Shown piece by piece: positions 18,878 to 28,257 of a DNA stretch of 29,177 nt. Within the stretch, counting starts at the first letter, position 1, and every line of letters starts with the position of its first letter. The notes below the pieces were generated by a model, which ran no database searches, had not been told where the DNA came from, and saw only the letters and a program-made list of their open reading frames with translations. The DNA lies in assembly GCA_016946835.1 (NCBI GenBank), contig JACVTC010000034.1, forward strand, positions 1,440,001 through 1,469,177, written 5' to 3'. Made by a program: the position numbers and the translations under genes. The DNA comes from Neocallimastix lanati (nom. inval.). Taxonomy: Eukaryota > Neocallimastigomycota > Neocallimastigomycetes > Neocallimastigales > Neocallimastigaceae.

Positions 18878-18901
18878 CTTAGAAAAGAGAATCACCTTGA
18901 T

Positions 18902-19717
18902 ATGTCCCTTTATAATAACGCGTGGGCAAACTCCTATCCTGACTTTGCTCCTATGTCGGAAGTAAATAAGCTAAGAACAGACGTTCAGATTACCGTCTCT
19001 GAACTGGCAAAAGATGCAGAAGTTACATTCTTATCAAGAGAAGATTTTAATAAATATAATGAAGATCTTCAAAAGAAACTTTTTACTTTAAATAGGGATA
19101 ACAAGAATATCATAAAACAACTTTCTTCTATTACCAGCATTTTAAATCAGAAATTCGATTTTATTCCTAATGTTAATGCTTCTCAAAATCAAGATGATAA
19201 CGCTTCTATATCAACAAGAAGAGAGGCAGACAATGATGTAATAATGAGGAATACTATTCCCAATACACTTCAAGAAGTCCCAGAACCTGGATTTTTCACT
19301 GGGGATACTAAGGAAACCGATCTCTTTTGTCAGCTCTGTGAAGATACTTTTAAGACTTATCCTAACTGTGAATCTACTATGGATGTAAAAATTAATTATG
19401 TTAAGTCACGCTTAAGAGATGGTGCTCGTAATTGGTATTATGCCAAATATAAAGATAGAAGTCCAGCAACATTAGAAGAATTGATTAAAGAATTAAGGAA
19501 AGCTTTTAATAATGTTGCCAGTAAGAAATTAGCCATGATCCAACTCGCAAAAATTTCTCACACATTTGGGAAAATTAATGATTATATTGATGAATTTCGA
19601 ACCCTTACAACATGTTTGAATTGGAATGAAGAAGCTTTAGTTTTATTCTTTTATAATGGATTGCACCCAAGGTTCCAGGAAGAAATAGAAAAAATGGATG
19701 AATTTCCTCGATCTTAG
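18902..19717 (+). CDS. gag: Element C Gag, N-terminal part (capsid), frameshifted
   Basis: 271 aa from an ATG 24 nt after the primer-binding site. It has a helical N-terminal region, then a retrotransposon Gag capsid domain (about residues 125-265). Typical signs are FFTGDTKETDLF, a G-A-R-N-W-Y-Y motif and the final LF-FY-NGL-P-F segment. The frame ends at TAG just after DEFPRS. The continuation (DLSTIYTRCILYEN) is in the +1 frame from about 19709. A one-base insertion or two-base deletion near 19703-19711 therefore cuts Gag in this copy, unless it is an assembly error. Confidence 0.9.
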   Translation: MSLYNNAWANSYPDFAPMSEVNKLRTDVQITVSELAKDAEVTFLSREDFNKYNEDLQKKLFTLNRDNKNIIKQLSSITSILNQKFDFIPNVNASQNQDDNASISTRREADNDVIMRNTIPNTLQEVPEPGFFTGDTKETDLFCQLCEDTFKTYPNCESTMDVKINYVKSRLRDGARNWYYAKYKDRSPATLEELIKELRKAFNNVASKKLAMIQLAKISHTFGKINDYIDEFRTLTTCLNWNEEALVLFFYNGLHPRFQEEIEKMDEFPRS

Positions 19718-19979
19718 TACTATTTATACTAGATGTATTCTTTACGAAAATTCCTTGAAATCTAAAGGTCAATTAAAATCTAATGGTAATAAAAATTTAA
19801 AGAAAAAGCCTTCTAATGTCCACAATAACAACAACAACAATAATAATAAATATAATAATAATAACAATTATAACAAATATTATAATAATAATTATAATAA
19901 AGTCCATAATAATAATAACTTTAATAAAATTAATAATAACAGTAATAATAGTGCAAATAATAATAATTCAAAAAACTAA
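19698..19979 (+). CDS. Element C Gag, C-terminal part (Asn-rich)
   Basis: 93 codons in the +1 frame relative to the capsid part. True Gag coding resumes near 19709 with DLSTIYTRCILYEN; the ATG at 19698 is probably not a start. A Lys-rich segment and an Asn/Tyr-rich tail follow. No CCHC knuckle is visible, as in Tf1 Gag. The last codons are the A AAA AAC slippery heptamer, directly followed by TAA, with pol in the -1 frame. Confidence 0.75.
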   Translation: MNFLDLSTIYTRCILYENSLKSKGQLKSNGNKNLKKKPSNVHNNNNNNNNKYNNNNNYNKYYNNNYNKVHNNNNFNKINNNSNNSANNNNSKN

Positions 19980-20009
19980 ATGAAGGACTTCACTCGGAGT
20001 CCAATTCAT
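19970..20009 (+). promoter_or_regulatory. -1 programmed ribosomal frameshift signal, element C gag/pol
   Basis: AAAAAAC (19970-19976) is in phase A AAA AAC and abuts the stop codon TAA (19977-19979). A hairpin starts at once: ATGAA (19980-19984) with TTCAT (20005-20009), a 2-nt AA bulge, GGACT (19985-19989) with AGTCC (19998-20002), and an 8-nt loop. A -1 slip joins the pol frame, which opens at 19967. Confidence 0.85.
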
Positions 20010-23000
20010 CAAAAAATGTAAAAACAATTTATTATAACTTTCCTTCATTTGATAACATCACAACCCAAAAACTACCTTCAACTTTTCTTTTATTCCATTG
20101 CTACATTCCAACAAGACTACCAATTAATAATAATAAATTAAAAATTAAAAATAACCAAAAAATTACATCTGAATCTATGCTAGATTCTGGATCATTTTGT
20201 AATTTTATTACAAAAAATTTAGTTCAAAAACTAAATTTAAAAATTTATAATTTAAAAAATAAAATTTCAGTCAAAGGTATATCTGGTTCTACTACTAAGA
20301 TAGATCAGTACGTTTGGCTAAAATTTCAAATAAAAATACAAAAGAATAAAAAATTTTATTTTAAAAATTACAATGAAAAATTTCTAATAACAAATTGCAT
20401 ACCAACTGATCTACTTTTTGGTAATCAATTCATGCGAAAATTCAAAATTCACTATAATTATGATAAGAATATATTATATTCTTACTTAAATTATTATTTT
20501 TCAAATAAAAATAACAAAAATCCTAATAAATATTGCAAAAACAATTTATATCTACAGTCGATGAAAAATAAAATTTTAAAAAATTATTTACTTTTTAATA
20601 GATCAATAAAAAAATTTAATTATAAAAATTTTTCAAAAAATTTAAAAAAATTTGATCAGAAGTTTAATTATAATAAAAAATTTTTTAATAAAAAACTTAA
20701 TAACCTTAACCTTAATAAATTTTCAAAATTTTGTGATAAATTTAATTATAAAAAATTTTTTAATAAAAATCATTATTTTATTAATAAATATAAATATTAT
20801 TTCAAAAAACAAAATAAATATTTAAAAAATAATTTTAATTTAAACAATGACTATAATTACAATTTTTTAATATATTCCTTCTTATCAAATAAAGAAATTA
20901 ATAAAAATGACAATGAAGATCCAAATATTGAAGATATTCCGCCTCAATATCGTGATCTATTTATTATTTTTAGTAAAGCCGAAGCCGATAAACTTCCCCC
21001 ACATCGTTTAACCGACTGCAAAATAGTGCTGGAGAAGGACGCTTCCCTTCACTATGGTCCAATCTATCCCTTAACCGAAGAGGAAAATAAAGTTTTGAAA
21101 GAATATATAAAAGAAAACCTAAAAAAAGGATTTATTAGACCATCTGAATCACCTGCAGGTTATCCAGTTCTATTCCAAAAGAAAAAAGATGGTACACTTC
21201 GGTTATGCGTAGACTATAGGAAGTTAAACGCTGTTACTATAAGAAACTCGTACCCCATACCTCTTATTAATGAAATTATTGAAAAGGTTAAAGGAGCAAA
21301 GTATTTTACAAAATTAGATTTACGTTCAGCCTATAATTTAATCCGTATTAAGGAAGGGGATGAATACAAGACAGCTTTCAGAACTAAATATGGTCACTAT
21401 GAATACTTAGTTATGCCATTTGGTTTAAAAAACGCACCAGCTACTTTTCAATCGTTTATTAATTCGGTACTAAGACCATATTTAGAAAAAAGTGTTATTC
21501 TTTATTTAGACGATATTTTAATCTACTCCAAAGATTTAAAAGAACATCATAAACAAGTTAGGGAGGTTTTGCAAGCATTAATTAATAATAACTTATATGC
21601 AAAATTAGAAAAATGCGAATTTGATAAAGAGAAAGTTGAATTCCTTGGATATGTATTATCAGGTCAAGGTGTCACTACCGATCCGAAGAAAATAGAATCA
21701 ATTAAAGACTGGCCTCAACCAAATAACTTAAAGGACGTACAGAGGTTTTTAGGTCTTTGCAATTATTATAGAAGATTTGTTAAAGATTTTGCAAAAATTG
21801 CAAACCCTTTACATAATTTAACCAGAAAAAATATTAAATTTAATTGGAATAACAAATGTGAAGAATCATTCTCAGAATTAAAGAAAAGATTAACCAGTTC
21901 TCCAGTTTTATTCCATCCGGATAATAATAAACCATTTATTGTTGAATGTGATGCAAGTAACTTTGCCCTTGGTGCTATTTTATCACAAAAGGATGATAAT
22001 AATAAATTACATCCAGTTGCATATTTCTCAAGAAGCTTACAAGGTGCAGAAATTAATTATACTATTACAGACAAGGAGTTGTTAGCTATTAGAGAAGCCT
22101 TTTTGGCATGGAGACATTTATTACTTGGTGCGAAATACAAAATAACTGTTTATACTGATCATAGGAACTTATTATATACCCTTGGTGGTAAAATTGGTAA
22201 TCAAAGGCAACATAGATGGCATATGTTCTTCCAAGAATATAATTTTGAATTAATTTATAGACAAGGTTCCAATAATGGAAAACCTGATTCTCTTTCAAGA
22301 AGACTAGATTATATAAAAAATAATGAAGAAACTAATACCGAAAATATTCTTGACATAAAAAATGTAAAGGAAGTTCCATGTTTTATTGGTGTTGTTAGCG
22401 ATCTTTTAGAAAGAATTATAGAAGCTACAAAAACAGATGCCACAGCTGATGATATTAGACTCTATTTTAGCCCACAGAATATTAAAAATGATATGTCCTA
22501 TAAACCCTTTAGGAAAATGAATAAGTTCAAAATAAAGGATAATATTATATTATATAATAATTTAATTTATATTCCTGAAATTTTAAGATTAGAAATCTTA
22601 ACTAAATATCATGAAAAGCCTTCCGCTGGTCATTTTGGAATTAAAAGAACTCTTGAATTAATTACAAGAAACTTTTGGTGGCCCAAAATGCAAGATGATG
22701 TTATAAAATTTGTCAATTCCTGTGAATGTTGTGCAAGAAACAAAATTAATAGACATAGGAAATATGGCTTTCTACAACCGTTGGAAACACCTGATAGACC
22801 TTGGAAATCTATAGAAGTTGACTTTTTATGTGGCCTCCCGGATTCAAAGGGATATACGGTAATAATGGTTGTAGTGGATCGTTTCTCTAAAATGATTCAC
22901 TTAATACCTTTCAAACAAATTCCTGATGCAAAACAAACTGCCAAAGCATTTATGAATAATGTTTATAAATTACATGGCCTTCCTTATGATATGTATACAG

Positions 23001-23866
23001 ATAGAGGTCCTCAGTTTACAAGTGCACTTTGGAAGGAATTCATGAAATTACTTAATATTAAATCCAAATTAGCTACAACAGATCATCATGAGACTGTTGG
23101 TCAAGTTGAGAGATGCAACTCCTTTATTGAACAGTATTTAAGAGCTTATTCAAGATCTTATTATCACGATGATTGGATTAATTGGATCTATCTTGCAGAG
23201 TTCGCTTATAATAATTCAGTCAATGAATCTACAAAAGAAACACCTTTCTTTATTAACTATGGATTTCATCCATCTATGGACGAATATTTCTTACTACCCC
23301 AAGTTGATACTAATAGTAAATTTATTAAAAATGTAAGTACAAGTTTTAATCATATTAAAGATGTCTTATTAAGATCTAAAGAATTATATAAAAATTATGC
23401 GGATAAGAAAAGGATGCCACCTCCTGTAATAAAAGAAGGTGACTTGGTTTGGATTCAAGCACCTCCTTCCTTAAATATTGAAGATTGTTCTAAACTCGCT
23501 CCTTGCAAATATGGACCTTACAAGGTAATCGATGTTTTAGAGAATGATAATTATAAAATTGATCTTAAAAAGTCACCTTTTCCAAAACATCATCCAATCT
23601 TTCATATCTCTGAATTGGAACCTTATGTCCCAACTCTGCAAAAGTTTTTAAATAGAAGTTCGCACAATGAATCCATTAATGATATTATTGAAATTTCTGG
23701 ATTTAGGACAAACTACAAGAAAAACTGCTACGAATATAGAGTTAGATACAAATATAAAAGTTCAAGTAATTGGGTGCCTTCTTATGAAGTTGAAAATAAT
23801 CCAAGGAATCAAAGAATATATCAAGAATATTTAAAGAATAATAGAAAATTCACTTCTCTTTCTTAT

Positions 23867-23872
<6 letters not shown>
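19976..23872 (+). CDS. pol: Element C Pol (protease, RT, RNase H, integrase, chromodomain-like tail)
   Basis: About 1,300 aa, read from the -1 frame. The first ATG (20177) lies two codons before the protease catalytic Asp and cannot be the natural start. The protease triplet is D-S-G (20183-20191). A linker of roughly 130 residues rich in Asn, Lys, Phe and Tyr (20460-20910) follows. The RT has Y-L-D-D (21503-21514). RNase H has VECDAS (Asp 21950). Integrase has an HHCC finger (H-EKPSAGHFG ... CECC) and D 22820, D 23000 and E 23108 (D-35-E). A GPY/F module (KYGPYKVIDV) is followed by a C-terminal chromodomain-like segment (YEYRVRY ... NWVPSYEVEN). Its first cage aromatic seems missing, as in group II chromodomains. 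The frame is intact. Confidence 0.95.
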
Positions 23873-23910
<38 letters not shown>

Positions 23911-24424
23911 ATTATACTTAAGCTATAAATAGTATATTAAATAATAATATTTCAAAATTAAATTAGTTAATTTAAAATTTTACATTTCAAAATTTCAAAA
24001 ATTTTTAAAAAATCGAAATTTAATAATACTTTATTTATTTTTACATTATTATATTCATTAAATTATAAATTTTCACTATATTTAAAAATTTTCAATTTAA
24101 TGCATAAAATTAAGATGAAATTTCAATTTAAATTTCAAAATTTCAATTTCACATTTTTTCAACGAAATTTTTAATAAAATTCACACCATTATATTTCTCG
24201 ATATTTAATTTTATAACAAAATTTTAATTTCAGTAAATTTTGACAATTTCGAAATTTCCATGAAATGGCCACTTGTAATGTGTTCTTTAAAGGACTCATG
24301 TGACCTTTTTACTTCAAAAAAAAAAAAAAAAAATTTTTTAAAATATACAATTTTATAAATATAATAATTTCTTTATGTAACGTTACACAAAATCGTCTGG
24401 AATCCGATTTTTGTGGAAGGGCGT
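23873..24424 (+). other. 3' UTR and polypurine tract of element C
   Basis: No gene is visible. It starts with a poly-A run (to about 23908), then AT-rich sequence with many AAATTTCAA-like words that recur in the LTR. The end, GTGGAAGGGCG (24413-24423), is the likely polypurine tract next to the LTR. Confidence 0.7.
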
Positions 24425-25159
24425 TGTTGAAATTACAACTGAATTAAATTTCAATTTCAATTAATTTCAATTAAAATTATTAAAAACAAAATAATTAATA
24501 AAAATTTATAATTCATTAATTATTCTTTAAATTTTATTTATTTTATAATATTATAAGTTATTTGATCATCTTAGGACCAGCTTAGGCCTACTGATTCTAA
24601 TGATATCATATTAAACTTAAATATTATTAATAAATAAAATATTTATTAACATGAATCATTTGGTCATGTCATCCTTGATTCATAAATTAATGTTTATGTA
24701 TTAATTTATGTTATATTGATTTAATTAATTATTAATTATTAATTACTATATTAAATATTTAAATTTAATATTATATTATATATATTAGCTAATATATTAG
24801 ATTAAAAAATATAATTTATTTATATTAAACATATTCTTATACTAAATATTATTATTATCAACTTTATATTATTATTATCAATATTCTCAAACCTACAAAG
24901 TATAAAAAGAAAATTCAAATTTATCTTTTTGTCCTTTGTAAGGTTATAGTTAACCTATTATAATATAACTATATATTTTTATTAATAAATAAAAATTTTT
25001 ATCATATCAAACCAATTATTAGTTTTAATTAAGTGTTAAATTAACAAATTTAACTTTATAACTCTTTTATTTTAGTAATTTACTTATATCTATATAGTTA
25101 TATTATATAGATATATCAACCTGATTCCTCGTTAAATTCAACCTGTTTACTTTTTAACA
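24425..25159 (+). repeat. Element C 3' LTR (735 bp)
   Basis: Same length as the left LTR with one noted substitution (24669). It is followed by AATTA, the right target duplication. Confidence 0.95.
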
Positions 25160-25164
25160 AATTA

Positions 25165-25881
25165 AGTTTAATAACTTTATGTATTAAATATTTTAAACTA
25201 TTTTTATAATTCCAAAATTTTATTCTTAATTTAAAATAATTATATAAATTATCAAATTAAATTGATTAATGACTAATTATTAAAAAATCATTATTTAATT
25301 AAATTGATTAATGACTAATTATTAAAAAATTATTATTTAATTAAAATGATTAATGACTAATTATTAAAAAATTATTATTTAATTAAATTGATTAATGACT
25401 AATTATTAAAAAATCATTATTTAATTAAATTGATTAATGACTAATTATTAAATAATTATTATCTTATATTAATTAAATTGTTTTATTATTATATTTAATT
25501 ATTATTAATATTAAATTGTTTCAAGAATTATATTATCAAAAATATTACCAATAATTTTATTGTTAAATTTTTTAATTTTATCATTAATAATATTTGTCAT
25601 TAAAGATAATATTAATTATATTAGTATTAATATTTTTATTATTAAAATAACTCTTAAAAAATATTATTTAAAATCACATGTAATAATTATACTAATAAGA
25701 ATTAAAATAATTTAAATTATTATAAAAATTCATGTAGTAAAAAAGTATAAAAGAAAAAGAAAATACTTAATAAAAAATCAGGAGTTAAAAAAATAAAAAA
25801 AACTGGAAATTGAAATTAAATTATTAACTAATATATTATTTTCATTTTTTTTTTTTTGAAATTTATTGTGTACCTGCACCA
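25165..25881 (+). repeat. Family-D solo LTR, right part
   Basis: It continues 18082-18132 and aligns with 26632-27244 of element D nearly throughout, ending CCTGCACCA. It contains five copies of a 42-bp tandem repeat (three in D) and a TATA-like TATAAAAG at 25746. No internal region or second LTR accompanies it, so it is read as a solo LTR. Confidence 0.78.
25255..25464. repeat. 42-bp tandem repeat, five copies
   Basis: GATTAATGACTAATTATTAAA recurs with starts at 25264, 25306, 25348, 25390 and 25432, exactly 42 bp apart. The corresponding site in element D's LTR (26733, 26775, 26817) has three copies. Confidence 0.9.
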
Positions 25882-25905
25882 TTAACGTTACGGAACTAGA
25901 AAAAA

Positions 25906-26613
25906 TGTTAAGATTTTGATATAATTTATAATTTAAATTTAAATAAAATAATATGTTTTAATAAAAATATTCACTAAGTCGATATGTCTATATAGTAATA
26001 TACTATATAGATATATAATAATAATAATAAATATTTAAATGTTTAGTTTAATGAAAATTTATTTATAATAAACTTTGATAATTAGAATTATCAAATTAAT
26101 TTGATTTTAAATTTATTGATTTTATTTAATAATAAAATATCTATAATATATTACTATTAAGGTAATTTTACAATAACCTTACAAAGAACATAAAAGATAG
26201 ATTTTTACATCTTTCTTTTATACTTTATAAGTTACATAATAATAATATTTAATTATAAGATAGTAATAATATAGTAATATAAATAATAATAAAATATAAG
26301 GATAAATTTAATTATATAATTAATTTGAATAATTGAATTTAATATAGATATGTTGTAAACATATATAAAAACATAATATAAATAAAATACACGTGACGTC
26401 AAATGTATCATTGAAATTAATTATTAATATAAACCTTATTTATTAATATTCTCAGGATTATTAGGCCTAAGATAACCCTTTAAATATTAAACAAGAATTT
26501 ATATTAATTATTAATTATTTAAATATATATATTATTTATAATTAAATAATATTTTTAATTATTGAAATGTAAATAACTGAAATTGAGATTTCAATTCAGT
26601 TATAATTTCAACA
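25906..26613 (-). repeat. Inverted, diverged solo LTR of family C inside the LTR of D
   Basis: On the minus strand it begins TGTTGAAATTATAACTGAA and ends CTTAACA, matching the ends of the element C LTR. Shared internal blocks are a TTAGGCCTAA-like word, AAAGTATAAAA (TATA at 26216-26222), CTTTGTAAGGTTAT (predicted RNA start, 26182 downwards) and the TCTATATAG hairpin near 25987-26011. Overall it is clearly diverged from C. I could not find a target duplication, which fits an old insertion. Confidence 0.72.
26390..26401. promoter_or_regulatory. CACGTGACGTCA: overlapping E-box and CRE-type palindromes
   Basis: CACGTG (26390-26395) overlaps TGACGTCA (26394-26401), the latter a perfect bZIP (ATF/CREB) half-site dimer. 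It lies in the U3 part of the inverted solo LTR, about 170 bp upstream of its TATA box. Element C has the degenerate form GACATGACC-AAATG at the matching place. Function is inferred. Confidence 0.4.
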
Positions 26614-26724
26614 ACAATTCGAAATTATAATTAAATTTAATAACTTTATATGTTAATTAATTTAAACTATTTTTATAATTTCATAATTTTATTTTTAATT
26701 TAAAATAATTATATAAATTATTTT

Positions 26725-26850
26725 ATAAAATTGATTAATGACTAATTATTAAATAATTATTATTTTATTAAATTGATTAATGACTAATTATTAAATAATT
26801 GTTATTTTATTAAATTGATTAATGACTAATTATTAAATAATTATTATTTT
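26725..26850. repeat. 42-bp tandem repeat, three copies, in the LTR of D
   Basis: GATTAATGACTAATTATTAAA starts at 26733, 26775 and 26817. It is homologous to the five-copy array at 25255-25464. Confidence 0.88.
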
Positions 26851-27246
26851 ATATTAATTAAATTGTTTTATTATTATATTTAATTATTATTTATATTAAA
26901 ATGTTTTAAGAATTATATTATCGAAAATATTATCAATAATTTTATTGTTAAATTTATTAATTTTATCATTATTAATATTTTGTCATTAAAAATAATATTA
27001 TATTAGTATTAATATTTTTATTATTAAAATAACTTTTAAAAAAATATTATTAAAATCACATGTAATAATTATTCTAATAAGAATTAAAATAATTATAAAA
27101 TTCATGTAGTAAAAAATATATAAAAGAAAAAGAAAATACTTAATAAAAAATTTAAGAGTTAATAAAGATAAAAAAGAAAATTTAATTATTAAGAATATAT
27201 TATTTTTGAAAATAAAAATTTAAATTATTAAAATTCCTGCAACATT

Positions 27247-27264
27247 TGGCGAGCTATGCAGGAC
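27247..27264 (+). other. Primer-binding site of element D, possibly serine tRNA
   Basis: TGGCGAGCTATGCAGGAC starts 2 nt after the LTR. The complementary tRNA would end in CCTGC, a seven-base acceptor strand, G73 and CCA. The tRNA-Ser in this window has the same T-stem strand CCTGC and G73 but a different acceptor, so another serine isoacceptor is a reasonable guess. Confidence 0.65.
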
Positions 27265-27383
27265 TCAATCAAAAATAATATGAAAATTAATAATTGAAAA
27301 TAAAATATTGAGTTAAAAATAATTAATTGTTTTAAAAAAAAAAAAAATTTTTTTAAAAAAAGCGAAAAAGAGAAGAGTAGAAA

Positions 27384-28088
27384 ATGAAGATTTTGGAATT
27401 AGAAGAGCTACTTCCTAGATTGGACGAAAACTTGAAGGACGTGGACTCTTGGGGAGACGAGTTTATTCGAATAATGAAACTAGCCAACATTACTAGTCCT
27501 TCTAGTATTCATACTTGGGCCATGGAATGCACAGAAGGGAAACTCAGAGGAGTTTTACAGGAGCTTGTGACTACTGATCAAGAAGGAAATGAAGTCTACC
27601 CATCGTTTCAAGAAATAAAGAAAGCGTTAGAAGACGCAATGGAAATAACCCCTCAAGAGAAGTGCAAAAGACTTCAGAAGATGGTTATTCAAAAAGGAGA
27701 GTCTATTAAAAATTTTAATTGGAGGTATAAAAAGCTATACAATAATCTTAGTAAACTTTATCAGACCTTTATAACCGTAGACGACTATATCGATTCCATA
27801 GCTTACAGACCTTACGCAAGAGCTCAAGTAATAACGCAAAGGTGTGAAGATCTTGAAGAGGCATTCGAAGAAGCAGAACTCGCTGAGAGAGCCGAAGAAA
27901 GAAGGAATAAAAGAAATGAAACTATCATGACAGCCGTATATACTAATCAAAGTTCTAGGCTAGATAAATTTATAAACAAAAATCATCCATTCAAACAATT
28001 TGGAATCAATAATCATCAACAGAATGATAATATAAACTATTATGGTAAAAACAGTAAAGCAAATCAAAATTTAAAAATAATTCTGTAA
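27384..28088 (+). CDS. gag: Element D Gag (capsid), knuckle in -1 frame
   Basis: 234 aa from an ATG 120 nt after the primer-binding site. The capsid region is homologous to element B Gag: DVDSWGDEFIRIMKL against DVDSWMTDFVKIMEL, and FNWRYKKLYNNLS against FNYRYKKLYNKLS. A short Asn-rich tail ends at TAA (28086-28088). The CCHC knuckle lies directly downstream in the -1 frame, as in B. Here the overlap contains an in-phase T TTA AAA heptamer (28070-28076), so either a second programmed frameshift or a one-base deletion separates capsid from nucleocapsid. Confidence 0.9.
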   Translation: MKILELEELLPRLDENLKDVDSWGDEFIRIMKLANITSPSSIHTWAMECTEGKLRGVLQELVTTDQEGNEVYPSFQEIKKALEDAMEITPQEKCKRLQKMVIQKGESIKNFNWRYKKLYNNLSKLYQTFITVDDYIDSIAYRPYARAQVITQRCEDLEEAFEEAELAERAEERRNKRNETIMTAVYTNQSSRLDKFINKNHPFKQFGINNHQQNDNINYYGKNSKANQNLKIIL

Positions 28089-28237
28089 TTTCCAAGAAAC
28101 CATCAAAGGAGTTAAAATGCTTTAAATGTAACCAAATTGGACATGTAATTAGACAGTGTCCATATAGTTATAAAGAGTTAGCCGAAATGGAAGAATCTGG
28201 AAAGTTGACAACTGAAAATAACTCTTTAAACTATTAA
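28073..28237 (+). CDS. Element D nucleocapsid fragment (zinc knuckle)
   Basis: The frame is open from 28058 to TAA at 28235-28237. It encodes CX2CX4HX4C (C-F-K-C, H, C) at 28118-28159, then an acidic Gag C terminus (KELAEMEESGKL) like that of B (KQLAELEEKGLL). It has no ATG before the knuckle and must be reached by a -1 shift from gag. It ends one codon after UUUAAAC. Confidence 0.8.
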   Translation, partial: KNNSVISKKPSKELKCFKCNQIGHVIRQCPYSYKELAEMEESGKLTTENNSLNY

Positions 28238-28257
28238 TGGGAAGAAGGAAAACTTCC
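28225..28257 (+). promoter_or_regulatory. -1 programmed ribosomal frameshift signal, element D gag/pol
   Basis: TTTAAAC (28225-28231) is in phase T TTA AAC, one codon before TAA. GGAAG (28240-28244) pairs with CTTCC (28253-28257) around the 8-nt loop AAGGAAAA, 8 nt after the heptamer. The -1 frame is pol. Confidence 0.85.

Larger units (their letters stand above)
18133..25159 (+). mobile_element. Element C: chromovirus-type Ty3/gypsy element, likely self-primed
   Basis: The element is 7,027 bp with 735-bp LTRs (ends TGTT/AACA) and a perfect AATTA target duplication (18128-18132 and 25160-25164). It is nested in a family-D LTR. I noted one LTR difference, C at 18377 against T at 24669. No TGG-type primer-binding site follows the LTR. 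Instead ATAACCTTAC complements the predicted transcript start. gag carries one frameshift; pol is intact and ends in a GPY/F module and a chromodomain-like tail. Confidence 0.95.

Noticed and set aside
20177-20182. ATG at 20177 as start of element C pol
   Set aside because: It is two codons before the protease catalytic Asp and would remove the protease N terminus; the frame is open upstream to the frameshift site.
25255-25464. CRISPR-like reading of the 42-bp repeats
   Set aside because: Units are directly adjacent with no unique spacers; this is a minisatellite within an LTR.
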